Source of the DNA: an uncultured Methanobacterium sp.
GTDB taxonomy: Archaea > Methanobacteriota > Methanobacteria > Methanobacteriales > Methanobacteriaceae
DNA: 64,000 nt
Direction of reading: 5' to 3'
Assembly: GCF_963665055.1 (NCBI RefSeq)
Contig: NZ_OY762015.1
Span: 806,001 to 870,000 of the forward strand
Both the position numbers and the translations under genes were made by a program. How positions within the stretch are numbered: the stretch's first letter is position 1; every line of letters begins with the position of its first letter. The notes under the pieces are model-generated. The model saw only the letters and a program-made list of their open reading frames with translations. It did not search any database and was not told the DNA's origin. Positions 17,759 to 27,810 of this stretch are shown one piece after another.

Positions 17759-19058
17759 ACCGTATCTGGAGTATACTGATTCTGGGGTGGAATGGATAGG
17801 TGAAATTCCTGAGGGTTGGAATGTTGAAAAGTTAAAATTTAATTCAGAGATAAACTTGGATTCCCTCCCAGAAAATTACGATCTTGATTTTGAATTTTTT
17901 TATTTAGACATTTCAAATGTTTCAAAAAATGGAGAAATTATTAACACGGATTTAATGAGGTTTGAAGATGCTCCAAGTAGGGCTAGAAGGATTCCAAAGA
18001 GTCAAAATACAATTATTTCTACTGTGAGAACATATCTTAAAGCGATTGCTTATTTGGATGATATTCCTAAAAATTTCATTGTTTCGACAGGTTTTAGCGT
18101 CTTAAATCCTCATAAAAATATTTTTCCCCGTTATTTATATTATTTAGTAAGCAGTGACTTATTTGTCCAAACAATTGTTGCTTATTCTAAAGGAATAGCT
18201 TACCCTGCAATAAATTCTAGTGATTTGGCCAATTTGCCTATTTGGTATCCAGATATTGAAACACAGAATAAAATCTCATCTTTTTTAGATAAAAAAATTT
18301 CAGAAATCGATTTAACAATAGAGAAGGATGCCCGTCTTATTGAACTTCTAAAGGAAAAAAGAACAGCTCTGATAAATCATGTGGTGACCAAGGGTCTGGA
18401 TCCTACGGTGAAGATGAAGGATTCAGGGGTGGAATGGATTGGCGAGATACCTGAAATATGGGAATCTAGAAAAATTAAGACTTTTTCGGTAGTCAGAAGA
18501 GGAGCCTCTCCTAGACCAATAGATGATCCTAAATATTTCGATGAAGAAGGTGAATACTCTTGGGTAAGAATTGCAGATGTTACTGCTAGTTCAAAATATC
18601 TTTATAATACAACAGAAAAATTGTCGATACTTGGAAAGTCATTCAGTGTTCCTTTAGAACCTAATGAACTCTTTATTTCAATAGCAGGAAGCGTTGGAAA
18701 ACCTATAATAACTAAAATAAAATGTTGTATTCACGACGGATTTGTTTATTTCCAAGGCCTAAAATTAGATCCAGAATACTTATATTATATATTCATTGGA
18801 GGGCAAGCGTTTCAAGGGTTGGGAAAGTTGGGTACCCAACTGAACCTTAATACTGAGACGATTGGTAATATAAAAATACCTCACCCTTCCAAAGAAGAAC
18901 AAAAAGAAATAACAGAATTTTTAGATAGAAAAACCTCAAAAATCAATGAAACAATCGAAAAAATTCAAAATAAGATCAATCTCATTGAAGAATACAAAAA
19001 ATCCCTAATTCATCATGTGGTAACAGGTAAGGTGGATGTTCGAGAGGTGGCTGTATGA
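17748..19058 (+). CDS. hsdS: Type I restriction-modification specificity subunit S
   Basis: Specificity subunit of 436 residues with two target-recognition domains. Each starts with the same motif, DSGVEWIGEIPE, at about residues 10 and 224, and each ends in a coiled-coil spacer (about 180-215 and 395-430) containing the conserved segment that ends in HHVVTG or NHVVTKG. The two domains differ, so the recognised site should be bipartite and asymmetric. Its RBS GGAGG is inside hsdM. The last four bases form an ATGA overlap with hsdR, which indicates coupled translation. Both domains look intact. Confidence 0.94.
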   Translation: MKLKPYLEYTDSGVEWIGEIPEGWNVEKLKFNSEINLDSLPENYDLDFEFFYLDISNVSKNGEIINTDLMRFEDAPSRARRIPKSQNTIISTVRTYLKAIAYLDDIPKNFIVSTGFSVLNPHKNIFPRYLYYLVSSDLFVQTIVAYSKGIAYPAINSSDLANLPIWYPDIETQNKISSFLDKKISEIDLTIEKDARLIELLKEKRTALINHVVTKGLDPTVKMKDSGVEWIGEIPEIWESRKIKTFSVVRRGASPRPIDDPKYFDEEGEYSWVRIADVTASSKYLYNTTEKLSILGKSFSVPLEPNELFISIAGSVGKPIITKIKCCIHDGFVYFQGLKLDPEYLYYIFIGGQAFQGLGKLGTQLNLNTETIGNIKIPHPSKEEQKEITEFLDRKTSKINETIEKIQNKINLIEEYKKSLIHHVVTGKVDVREVAV

Positions 19059-21940
19059 CCGCTAATACTTCTGAAAAACGTTTCCAAGAAGATATTATTG
19101 TCCATCTGGAAAGCACAGGCTACTTAAGGCGAAACACTCACCAGCACTATGAAAAATCATCATGTCTAGATCCCGAATTAACCTTAAAATTTATTCAAAA
19201 TACTCAACTTAAAGAATGGGAAAAATGGCAGAAGATTTATGGTAGTAAGGCAGAACAGAAGTTCTTCTTTCGTTTAGTGTCTGAAATTGACAACAAAGGC
19301 ACTATTCACGTTTTAAGGAATGGATTTAAAGATGCAAGCTGCTATTTTGATCTTTTTTATCCTCAGCCAAATAATAGTAAAAATCCTGATCTTTTCCTGA
19401 AATATGAAGGGAATATTTTCTCAGTTATTGATGAACTGGAATATCAGGACAAGGAAAATGGAAACCGTATTGATTTAACTATTTTTATAAATGGTCTGCC
19501 TATTTCAACAATCGAGTTAAAAGATACTTTTTCTCAAGGTGTAGAAAGGGCAATGGAACAATATAGAAAGGATCGGGACCCACGGGAGAAGATTTTTAAG
19601 CGTTGTCTGGTTCATTTTGCCATGAGCAATGAAATGATTTTCATGAGCACTAAACTGGAAGGACACAAAACCCTATTTTTACCCTTCAACAAAGATCTTG
19701 AAAATCCCGTTGTTAAAAACGATTACAATACATGTTACCTCTATAATGACATATTACAGAAGAATAAGCTTTCTAAATTAATATCCAATTTCATTTACAT
19801 TGAAGAAGATGATAAAAAAGAAATTCCCATATTCCCCAGATATCATCAGCTGGACTGCGTAAATCGGTTGTTGGCAGATTCTTCCCCCGGTCGAAATTAC
19901 CTCATCGAACACAGTGCGGGTAGTGGCAAAACTAAAACCATTGCCTGGCTGGCCCATGGCCTGGTAAATAAATTCAACAGCCGGGATGACAGAGTATATG
20001 ATATGGTGGTTGTGGTCTCTGATCGTAGGGTAATTGATCAACAGCTGCAGGTTCAGGTTAAAGCCATTGAAAAGACCAAAGGAGTGGTGGAAGTCATTGA
20101 TAAAGATGCTCATCAGTTAGGTGAAGCCCTGAAGACCGGAAGTAACATTGTGGTAACTACCCTCCACAAATTCCCATACATCCTGGAAGAAGTAAGTGAA
20201 ATGCCCACCAGGAAATATGCAGTGATCATTGATGAGGCCCACTCCAGCCAGACTGGTACCATGGCCCGAAAGATGAAACAGGTTCTAAGTACAAACAGTC
20301 TGAAAGAGGCCGAGTTCCTGGATGATGTGGATGATGAGGTTGAAGAAGAGATTTTAAAGGAGCTTGAATCATTCCGTAACTTGGATAATATCAGTTTCTT
20401 TGCATTTACCGCCACACCCAAGGCAAAGACTCTAGAGATGTTCGGGACCATGAATGAAATAGGTGAGTTTGAACCTTTCCATACCTATACCATGAAACAG
20501 GCCATTGATGAAGGTTTCATTTTAGATGTTTTAAAGCATTATCTTACCTATCCAACTTACTTTAAACTTGTTAAAACTATAGAAGATGACCCTAAGTTTG
20601 AAGAAAGAAAAGCTAAACGTTTACTCCGGAATTTTGTGGAAAAACATCCCCATGCTATCCTTATGAAAACCGAGATCATGCTAGATCACTTCATGAACTC
20701 CACCCAAAACAAAATCAAAGGTCGAGCCAGGGCCATGGTAGTCACCAGATCCCGATTACATGCTGTGTTTTATAAACAGGCCTTTGATAATTATATCAAA
20801 AAGAACGGTTATCCCATTAAGACATTAGTGGCATTCACTGGCACGGTTAAGCATGATGAACAGGAATATACTGAGAACTCCATGAATGACTTGCCACCGA
20901 AAAAGACTATTGAAAATGCTTTCGTGGAAGATCCTTACAGGATTCTTATTGTGGCTAATAAATATCAAACAGGCTTTGATCAGCCTTTATTACACACCAT
21001 GTATGTAGATAAATCTTTAAATGGAATTGCCGCTGTGCAGACTTTAAGCAGGGTAAATCGGATATACCGACCTCATAAGACTGACACTTTAATTTTGGAT
21101 TTTGCCAATAAGACCGAAACTATCCAGAAGGCATTCAAACCATACTATGAAACTACTTTTTTAACTGAAGCAACTGATCCCCATAAATTATATGAATTAT
21201 GGGATAAATTGATTGATTATCATGTTTTTGACCAGGATGATGTGGATACTTTTGTTATTGCTTATAGAAAAGGAGAGACACAGCCTGAACTTCATAATAT
21301 TTTAAGTCCAGTTGTCAATGACTTTAAAAAACTCGAAAAAGAAGATCAGATTGGTTTTAAGAAAACTCTTAGACGTTACCAGAATATTTATTCATTCTTA
21401 TCCCAGCTGATCCCTTTCAGTGATGTTAATCTGGAGAAACTCTTTATTTTCAACAAATTCCTGAATAAGAAACTTCCTACTATTAACGATCCTTTACCGT
21501 TTAATGTCTTAGAAGATGTGGATATGGACTCCTATAAAATCCTAGATAAAGATGAGATATCCATTCAACTGGAAAGTGATGGTGAGTTAAAGCCAGCTTC
21601 TAATGGAGCAGCTGTTTATCCACCAGATGAACAGGCCAAATTATCTGAGATCATTAAGGACTTGAATGATGCTTTTGGCACTGAATTTACAGATGATGAT
21701 CGAGTATTTTTGGAAAGAGTGAAGGCTAATTTACTTGGTAATGATGATTTAGTTAAGAAAATGGAACATAATTCTCCTGAGAATGTTAAAGCTGTGTTTG
21801 ATAAGTATTTCAACCAGGAAATGACAGGGCTTTTAAACAGTAACATGGAGTTCTATAAACGGGTTGTTGATAATGATAAACTTAGGGAAAAACTGAAATT
21901 GGCTTTGTTTGATTTGCTTTATGAGGAGTTTGGAGAATAA
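19055..21940 (+). CDS. hsdR: Type I restriction endonuclease subunit R
   Basis: Translocase/nuclease subunit of 961 residues. The N-terminal nuclease domain carries the D...ExK pattern (Asp140, Glu154, Lys156 in IELKD). The SF2 helicase core has Walker A SAGSGKT (287-293), DEAH (393-396), a TATP motif near 450 and the QTLSRVNR motif VI region near 670. The C-terminal helical domain binds the M/S core. The start overlaps the hsdS stop. All catalytic motifs are present, so the operon appears able to restrict foreign DNA. Confidence 0.95.
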   Translation: MTANTSEKRFQEDIIVHLESTGYLRRNTHQHYEKSSCLDPELTLKFIQNTQLKEWEKWQKIYGSKAEQKFFFRLVSEIDNKGTIHVLRNGFKDASCYFDLFYPQPNNSKNPDLFLKYEGNIFSVIDELEYQDKENGNRIDLTIFINGLPISTIELKDTFSQGVERAMEQYRKDRDPREKIFKRCLVHFAMSNEMIFMSTKLEGHKTLFLPFNKDLENPVVKNDYNTCYLYNDILQKNKLSKLISNFIYIEEDDKKEIPIFPRYHQLDCVNRLLADSSPGRNYLIEHSAGSGKTKTIAWLAHGLVNKFNSRDDRVYDMVVVVSDRRVIDQQLQVQVKAIEKTKGVVEVIDKDAHQLGEALKTGSNIVVTTLHKFPYILEEVSEMPTRKYAVIIDEAHSSQTGTMARKMKQVLSTNSLKEAEFLDDVDDEVEEEILKELESFRNLDNISFFAFTATPKAKTLEMFGTMNEIGEFEPFHTYTMKQAIDEGFILDVLKHYLTYPTYFKLVKTIEDDPKFEERKAKRLLRNFVEKHPHAILMKTEIMLDHFMNSTQNKIKGRARAMVVTRSRLHAVFYKQAFDNYIKKNGYPIKTLVAFTGTVKHDEQEYTENSMNDLPPKKTIENAFVEDPYRILIVANKYQTGFDQPLLHTMYVDKSLNGIAAVQTLSRVNRIYRPHKTDTLILDFANKTETIQKAFKPYYETTFLTEATDPHKLYELWDKLIDYHVFDQDDVDTFVIAYRKGETQPELHNILSPVVNDFKKLEKEDQIGFKKTLRRYQNIYSFLSQLIPFSDVNLEKLFIFNKFLNKKLPTINDPLPFNVLEDVDMDSYKILDKDEISIQLESDGELKPASNGAAVYPPDEQAKLSEIIKDLNDAFGTEFTDDDRVFLERVKANLLGNDDLVKKMEHNSPENVKAVFDKYFNQEMTGLLNSNMEFYKRVVDNDKLREKLKLALFDLLYEEFGE

Positions 21941-22006
21941 TAATGAGAATTCCAAGTTTTTATAATTAATAAACCTAGTTTGTGAATTTTGTAGGGGGAG
22001 ATTATA

Positions 22007-24259
22007 TTGAAATATTTCAATCTTACAATTAGGAGAATTTTTTTCTATCTCAAAACTAAAAAAATTATAATAGGTTATCTCACTGTTATTTTACTATTTT
22101 TAGGAATCCTTTATTACTTCCCCCTTTTTATTCAACTTAATGATTTTAGATCTATTTCTAGCACCATATTTCAGGGATTGGCCTCTATTTTAGCCATTGT
22201 CATAGCTCTAACTCTAGTTTCAGTACAGATTTTTTCACAAAATTATAGTACAAGAGTATTAAAGATTTTCTTTGATATAAAAAACTATGCATTATGGGTT
22301 TTAATGATAATGTACTTATTTGCGATTATATTTAGTTTACTTGCCCCATTTTATGTTGAGTATAATCCAAATCATTTGATAATGGTTTTTAATTTTTTAA
22401 TTTGGATTACTATAGCATCATTGTTGGTTTTAGTTCCTTATTTATTGTATATAACACGAATATTACAGCCAGAAGAAGTGTTAAAGATAATATTTAGCAA
22501 GATAAATGAAGATTTAATTTCAAAAGTAACAAAATATAAAGAGACACCGTATGTAGCGGGTAATTTCACTGATCTTCGTAAATTTCCTTCAAAAGATGAT
22601 CCATTAATCCCTTTTATTGAAATAATTGTTGGTGCTATAAAAAACAACCATACTGAAACCGCTGATGAAGGATTAGTACTTTTAGGAAATATTTTTTTAG
22701 ATTTCGAAACAAATGTTATCAACAAGAAGAATGGAAAACCTGTTTTAAATTATTTTTTAGATCATTTGGAGGTTGTTAGGGATATCACAATTGATTATAA
22801 AGATTCTAAATCATTAAGTAAACTACATTATATTGTATTCCGAATAGGCTTCTTAATTTCCCAAAAAATCAATAATTTTACCTTTCTGATAAGTTTTTAT
22901 CAAGACATCCCCAATTCCTGTTCGTGTGCTGAATTTGAGTTAATTAGGGTACATTTAATATCAGATTTTAAAAGATTACTGCATGAATTAATTGAAAGAG
23001 TAAATAACAATGAAATTAAGAATATTTATAATATATACTCTATGAATTATTCAGATCTTGACAGATATCTTAGGGATTACAAAAATAGTTATGAAAAAAT
23101 GGATAATTTTTTTAATATTTACAAAGTATTAAATTTATTAAATAGTTTTTGGGTAGTTTCAATTGAAAATCAGTTATGGAACACAAGGCAAAATGTTCAA
23201 TTGGCCTTAGGGAATTTAATTCCAAAATTAATTAATGACGGTTTATTTAGGCAAATAAAACAGGAAATTCTTTCATTGAGGAATATCTCAACCTATACAA
23301 TTAATGAATATCCTGAGTTATTAGATGAAGTACTTTCTATTTTAAGTTTAACTAGTGATGAACTTTGCAGGATATGGATTTTTAATCCACTCAAAACTAA
23401 AAATGAAGTTTCTAATGCAAAAGACTTAATTATTAATATTTTGGAAACTTACGTATATATTGCTCATGAAGCGTTGAAAAAAGGGAATTTTGATTTAAAA
23501 ATAGGTATATACCCTTATATAGAAGAAATTGATTCAGAAAAATCGATTATATTAATTTTAACTGAAAATCTTAACAAAATCGCCTTTTTGTTTATGGATG
23601 AACGAATTAATAAAAGTGAATTGTCGGATGATGAAATTGAGAATCTAATAATGACAATAATACAATATAACTGTAATTTTGGGATTGATATTGCTCAAAA
23701 AAGATCTGATTCAGTTATTGAAATCGTTAGTTCACTTTATTCTATTGCTGAATCATCAACTAATTTATCTAAAGTCATAAGGTTCAAGATTGGGTTGGAA
23801 GTATTTTATAGCATACGTGATATAACAGATGAAATCTTAATCAATGATTCTAAGGGAATTTTAGATAGTGCAGAATATTTAACTCATTTACATGATTGGG
23901 CAATCACAAATGATTTTTATATCATTAAATCATTTATAATTGAATATTTGGGAGATATAAGTTTAAAGTTAACAAATAAAAAATTTTTAAGTGATGATCT
24001 TAAGAATATCATTACAATTTTAAAGAATATAACATTAGATAATATTAAAAAAAGAAATAAAACTGACGTTGCAGAGTCTTTAAAACAATTAAAAGATTTA
24101 GCTGAAGAAATGGCGAATAAAAAATTTATGAAAGAAGAACTGGAATTTGTTTCTGAATCTATTAGTATGATACATAAAGACTTGTTAACTGAAGGTATGC
24201 ATGATATTTTAAATGATTTTGATGAATGGATTAAAACTTTTAATAAATTTTACAAGTGA
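22007..24259 (+). CDS. DUF2254-like membrane protein
   Basis: Protein of 750 residues. Four hydrophobic helices lie in the first 150 residues (about 22-45, 58-83, 97-118, 126-150). The second helix region (ASILAIVIALTLVSVQIFSQ) followed by NYSTR resembles DUF2254 membrane proteins. The remaining 600 residues are a long helical cytoplasmic region without recognised motifs. The TTG start has GGGGGAG eight bases upstream. It lies 66 bases after hsdR and 88 bases before the 1062-residue helical protein, so it may form part of the SIR2/HEPN module. A membrane sensor or pore role would be inference. Confidence 0.75.
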   Translation: MKYFNLTIRRIFFYLKTKKIIIGYLTVILLFLGILYYFPLFIQLNDFRSISSTIFQGLASILAIVIALTLVSVQIFSQNYSTRVLKIFFDIKNYALWVLMIMYLFAIIFSLLAPFYVEYNPNHLIMVFNFLIWITIASLLVLVPYLLYITRILQPEEVLKIIFSKINEDLISKVTKYKETPYVAGNFTDLRKFPSKDDPLIPFIEIIVGAIKNNHTETADEGLVLLGNIFLDFETNVINKKNGKPVLNYFLDHLEVVRDITIDYKDSKSLSKLHYIVFRIGFLISQKINNFTFLISFYQDIPNSCSCAEFELIRVHLISDFKRLLHELIERVNNNEIKNIYNIYSMNYSDLDRYLRDYKNSYEKMDNFFNIYKVLNLLNSFWVVSIENQLWNTRQNVQLALGNLIPKLINDGLFRQIKQEILSLRNISTYTINEYPELLDEVLSILSLTSDELCRIWIFNPLKTKNEVSNAKDLIINILETYVYIAHEALKKGNFDLKIGIYPYIEEIDSEKSIILILTENLNKIAFLFMDERINKSELSDDEIENLIMTIIQYNCNFGIDIAQKRSDSVIEIVSSLYSIAESSTNLSKVIRFKIGLEVFYSIRDITDEILINDSKGILDSAEYLTHLHDWAITNDFYIIKSFIIEYLGDISLKLTNKKFLSDDLKNIITILKNITLDNIKKRNKTDVAESLKQLKDLAEEMANKKFMKEELEFVSESISMIHKDLLTEGMHDILNDFDEWIKTFNKFYK

Positions 24260-24347
24260 TAACTATTATTACCGATAAAACAGGGATTGTTAAAGCTGTT
24301 AATTGATAATTTAGAAAATTTAGTTAAATTTTATTAAAGGTGAATTA

Positions 24348-27300
24348 ATGTCAGAACTTCCGCCAGAATTTAAGGAGAAATTAGAACCATATCAAATGGC
24401 TATTTATAATGGTCTTAAATCTTTTAGAGATGACATTGCTGATTTTTATTTTGATGGTGTAAGAATATTCAATTCCCATGATTTTAGAACTAAATCGAAT
24501 TTGCTAGGTCATTGTGCTAGAGAAATAGATGATGGATTAAGAGATATCCTTTCTCCTAAAAAAGAACAGAAAATTACTAAAGAAAACCTTATGATTGATG
24601 GAGATCACATAGCATCAATTCTTACTGCCTTAAATTGTGATCTAAATTCTGAAATTGCAGTAAAATGGTTTGATGTTTCTAAACAATTTCATAAGTATGC
24701 CCATTTAGATAAGAAAAGAAGAAAAATCAAAGATCCTTCAAAAGGTGAAAAAATTTGGAGGAGTTACGAAAAAATCTTATTAGAGCTAATTGGAACCTAT
24801 TATAATTTTTTAAACCGTGTTGACAGAATCTTAAGTTTTGAAAAACCCTCTAAAAACATATTGGATTCTTTAGATAACTTATTTGAAAACAATGCTTTAT
24901 ACACATATTTTTTTACTAATTTAAAGTCCCCAAGGTGGTTAAAATCTCTTAAGGATAGGGGATATTTTGATTTAAATAAAGTTCCGAATATATATAAGTT
25001 ACGTGATAATCCAATAACTTCTACAAATCTTCAGTGGTTGCCTTTATTTTATTTAAAAAATATTGCTGTTATTAATAAAAAAAATCCAAATAAAAACATT
25101 ACTAACCTTCTAATTGAAATTATAAATTCTATTATCAATAATTATGACAATATTGATAATAACTGGATCGATTCAATTGTTATAGAGATAATAGGTAATT
25201 TTCCTGCAGATAGAATAGAAGATAAACATATAGAAATCATAAGAACTATTCTTAGATCACCAAATTGTAACATGCGCGTAACTGAATTTGATATTGAAGA
25301 ACATATATTCCCTGCTTTGATTAAGGGTCAGCGATGTGATTTAATTTTACATTTACTGAATATAATCTTTGATTTCCATATTGAGGGGTATCGATCTTTA
25401 CCGATAGTAGATGAACATTGGCTTAATGAAACGTTAAAGGAATATAAAACTTCTATTATTAAATTGTGTGGTTTGGATGTTGCTAATATAATATTAGAAA
25501 TACTTAAAAAAATTACTGCTTCAAACCCTTATTTTAGGATACAAGCTATTGATGATAATCCTCAAAATATTTTGTTAAAGTATGATTGTATAATAGTTCA
25601 TTTTTTAAGAGATATTTATGAAACATCAAATCCAAAAGACATAAAGGATTTAATAACAGATCTATTAACAGAAGATGCACCTATATTTAAAAGATTAAGT
25701 ATTTATCTAATAAACTATCATTATAGTAAATTGAAGAATTTATTTTGGAATTTACAGGTTAATCCTTTGAATACCCCTGGTTTAAGGCATGAAATATACG
25801 TATTACTTAAAAATCATTTTACCTCTTTTAATGATGAAGAAATTGAAAAATTAATTAAGTGGATCGAAGATTATGATTATTATGTCCCTGAAGATTACAA
25901 GGATAATGATGAAGAAAAAGAGGTATTAGAAGCCATAGGGAAGCTAAAATGGCTTGATGCAGTTAAAAAATCTGAAAATAGTAAAATTCAACAAGTATAC
26001 TTGAAATATAAGAAAAAATATCCTGAAAAATTAGAACATCCTGATTTTGACACATGGTTTGGTAAATTAGAGGCAATTGAAGACTTTTGTCCTAAAGAGT
26101 TATACGAAAAATCCAATCAAGAAATTGCCGAATATTTGAATGAACATGAACGAAAAGAAGTTCATTCAATATTTAAAGATTCTGGAATTTCACTAAAAGA
26201 ATGCGTTAAAAATAACCCTGATCAATTCACGAAAAATTTAAACCCTTTTTTAAATGTTTCTAGGGTAAATCAGCATGAATTATTAGATGGATTATTAGAA
26301 GCTTTGCGTGATGGGAAAGATTTTGAATGGGATGAAATTTTGGATTATATTAAGAGCATCATCTATGAAGAAACGTTTTGGAAAGAGCAATACTCCGAAA
26401 TTAATTATAGGGATTGGATAATTGCTAGAATTGCTGATATTATTCTAGAAAAAACTAGAAATGATGATAACCCATTTAAAATGGGACTATTATTCTCAGT
26501 TAGCACAATTTTAATTAGATTAGCAGAAAAAACTGATTCAGAATTGTATCCCATGGGTGATATAGTTACAAGTGTTTTGAATTCTCCTAATGGTAAAATT
26601 TATCTTGCAATGTTAAATTTTTCATTGAGCTATGCAAGGTTATATAGAAAAGATGATGAGGAGAAATGGTATGATTCTATTAAGTTATGTATCGAAAAAA
26701 AGCTGAATAATCCACCAGTAGAGCTTTCAGTTGTTTTAGGTGAATATTTGCGTTTTGTATCTTATATTGATAAGAATTGGATTATAAAAAATATTGATAA
26801 AATTTTTTCAGATGCATATTGGGAAGAAACATTCGCTGGTTATATTATTTATCATGCAAACCCAATTTATGAAGAAATATACAAATTAATTAAAGATAAA
26901 GGATATTATGATAAAGCAATTAAAACTGATTTTAAAGATAAAGAAGTAACCAAGAGCCTTGTTTATCAGATTTGTTCTGCATATTCATTTGATTATGAAA
27001 ATTTAACGGATAGAAATAGTTTGATTCTTAAATTAATTCAAAGAAAGAATTCAGTTCAGTTATCTGAAATTATCAGATTTTTTTTAGTGCAGAAGAAGGG
27101 TAACTACGAACTAATTAAGCCTAAAATAAAGCCTATATGGAAAGTTCTTTTTGATTTAATATCTCAAAATCCTGATAATTTCCAAGAGGTAATTGATGAT
27201 TTAGTTGGATGGTTAGTGTTCTTTGATGAAATTGATGGGGAACTGTTTAAATGGCTTATATTCTCAACAAAACATATTAAAAGATTAAATTTCTTTATTG

Positions 27301-27536
27301 TAGAAAATCTGTTAAATTGTATAGAAAAATCTCCTAAAGAAGTTGCTACCATATTTATTGAGATTATTAGCAATGGTACATATCCAGAATACAAAAAAGA
27401 GTATATAATAAAGATTGTCGAAACATTGTATGAAAAAGGAGAAAAGGAATCAGCAGATAAAATATGCAATTTATATGGCGCGAATAATATGCATTTTTTA
27501 AGACCATTATATGATCAACATAATAAGTTAAATTAA
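24348..27536 (+). CDS. Large helical protein A1 (paralogue of the gene at 36890)
   Basis: Protein of 1062 residues without a recognised catalytic domain; no Walker A motif is visible. Residues 1-165 form a distinct helical domain with SNLLGHCAREIDDGLRD (about 52-68) and HKYAH (about 116), which may be HEPN-like. Residues about 190-1062 are a helical repeat-like body that matches the protein at 36890-39676 along its length, for example DEHWLNETL versus DKHWFNKSL and the shared FSLSYARLY. An AGGTGA RBS precedes the ATG. It lies upstream of a SIR2 gene, as the paralogue lies downstream of one, which suggests a sensor or scaffold for a SIR2 effector. Confidence 0.75.
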   Translation: MSELPPEFKEKLEPYQMAIYNGLKSFRDDIADFYFDGVRIFNSHDFRTKSNLLGHCAREIDDGLRDILSPKKEQKITKENLMIDGDHIASILTALNCDLNSEIAVKWFDVSKQFHKYAHLDKKRRKIKDPSKGEKIWRSYEKILLELIGTYYNFLNRVDRILSFEKPSKNILDSLDNLFENNALYTYFFTNLKSPRWLKSLKDRGYFDLNKVPNIYKLRDNPITSTNLQWLPLFYLKNIAVINKKNPNKNITNLLIEIINSIINNYDNIDNNWIDSIVIEIIGNFPADRIEDKHIEIIRTILRSPNCNMRVTEFDIEEHIFPALIKGQRCDLILHLLNIIFDFHIEGYRSLPIVDEHWLNETLKEYKTSIIKLCGLDVANIILEILKKITASNPYFRIQAIDDNPQNILLKYDCIIVHFLRDIYETSNPKDIKDLITDLLTEDAPIFKRLSIYLINYHYSKLKNLFWNLQVNPLNTPGLRHEIYVLLKNHFTSFNDEEIEKLIKWIEDYDYYVPEDYKDNDEEKEVLEAIGKLKWLDAVKKSENSKIQQVYLKYKKKYPEKLEHPDFDTWFGKLEAIEDFCPKELYEKSNQEIAEYLNEHERKEVHSIFKDSGISLKECVKNNPDQFTKNLNPFLNVSRVNQHELLDGLLEALRDGKDFEWDEILDYIKSIIYEETFWKEQYSEINYRDWIIARIADIILEKTRNDDNPFKMGLLFSVSTILIRLAEKTDSELYPMGDIVTSVLNSPNGKIYLAMLNFSLSYARLYRKDDEEKWYDSIKLCIEKKLNNPPVELSVVLGEYLRFVSYIDKNWIIKNIDKIFSDAYWEETFAGYIIYHANPIYEEIYKLIKDKGYYDKAIKTDFKDKEVTKSLVYQICSAYSFDYENLTDRNSLILKLIQRKNSVQLSEIIRFFLVQKKGNYELIKPKIKPIWKVLFDLISQNPDNFQEVIDDLVGWLVFFDEIDGELFKWLIFSTKHIKRLNFFIVENLLNCIEKSPKEVATIFIEIISNGTYPEYKKEYIIKIVETLYEKGEKESADKICNLYGANNMHFLRPLYDQHNKLN

Positions 27537-27810
27537 ATCCAAAAATCATTTGTTCAATTAATATTCACCTATTAAATATTTAATTAATATTTTGATCCCA
27601 CTTTTAATGAAAATTCTACTATACTAAATTTCGTTAGAAGTTTAAAGAGATGACTTGTTTATAATAACATGATTATTACCAAAGTATAGTAAACAACTTT
27701 GAAAATTAGGTCTATTTGCAATGGTAAAAATACAAAAATTTATAGTTTATAAGATTAAACAGTGAAAGAGTATTATAAATAAACTTCCAACAAAATTATG
27801 AGGTATTAAT

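Noticed and set aside
24348..27536. STAND/Avs-type NTPase in the large helical protein
   Set aside because: No Walker A or B motif could be found in either large paralogue, so an Avs assignment is not supported.
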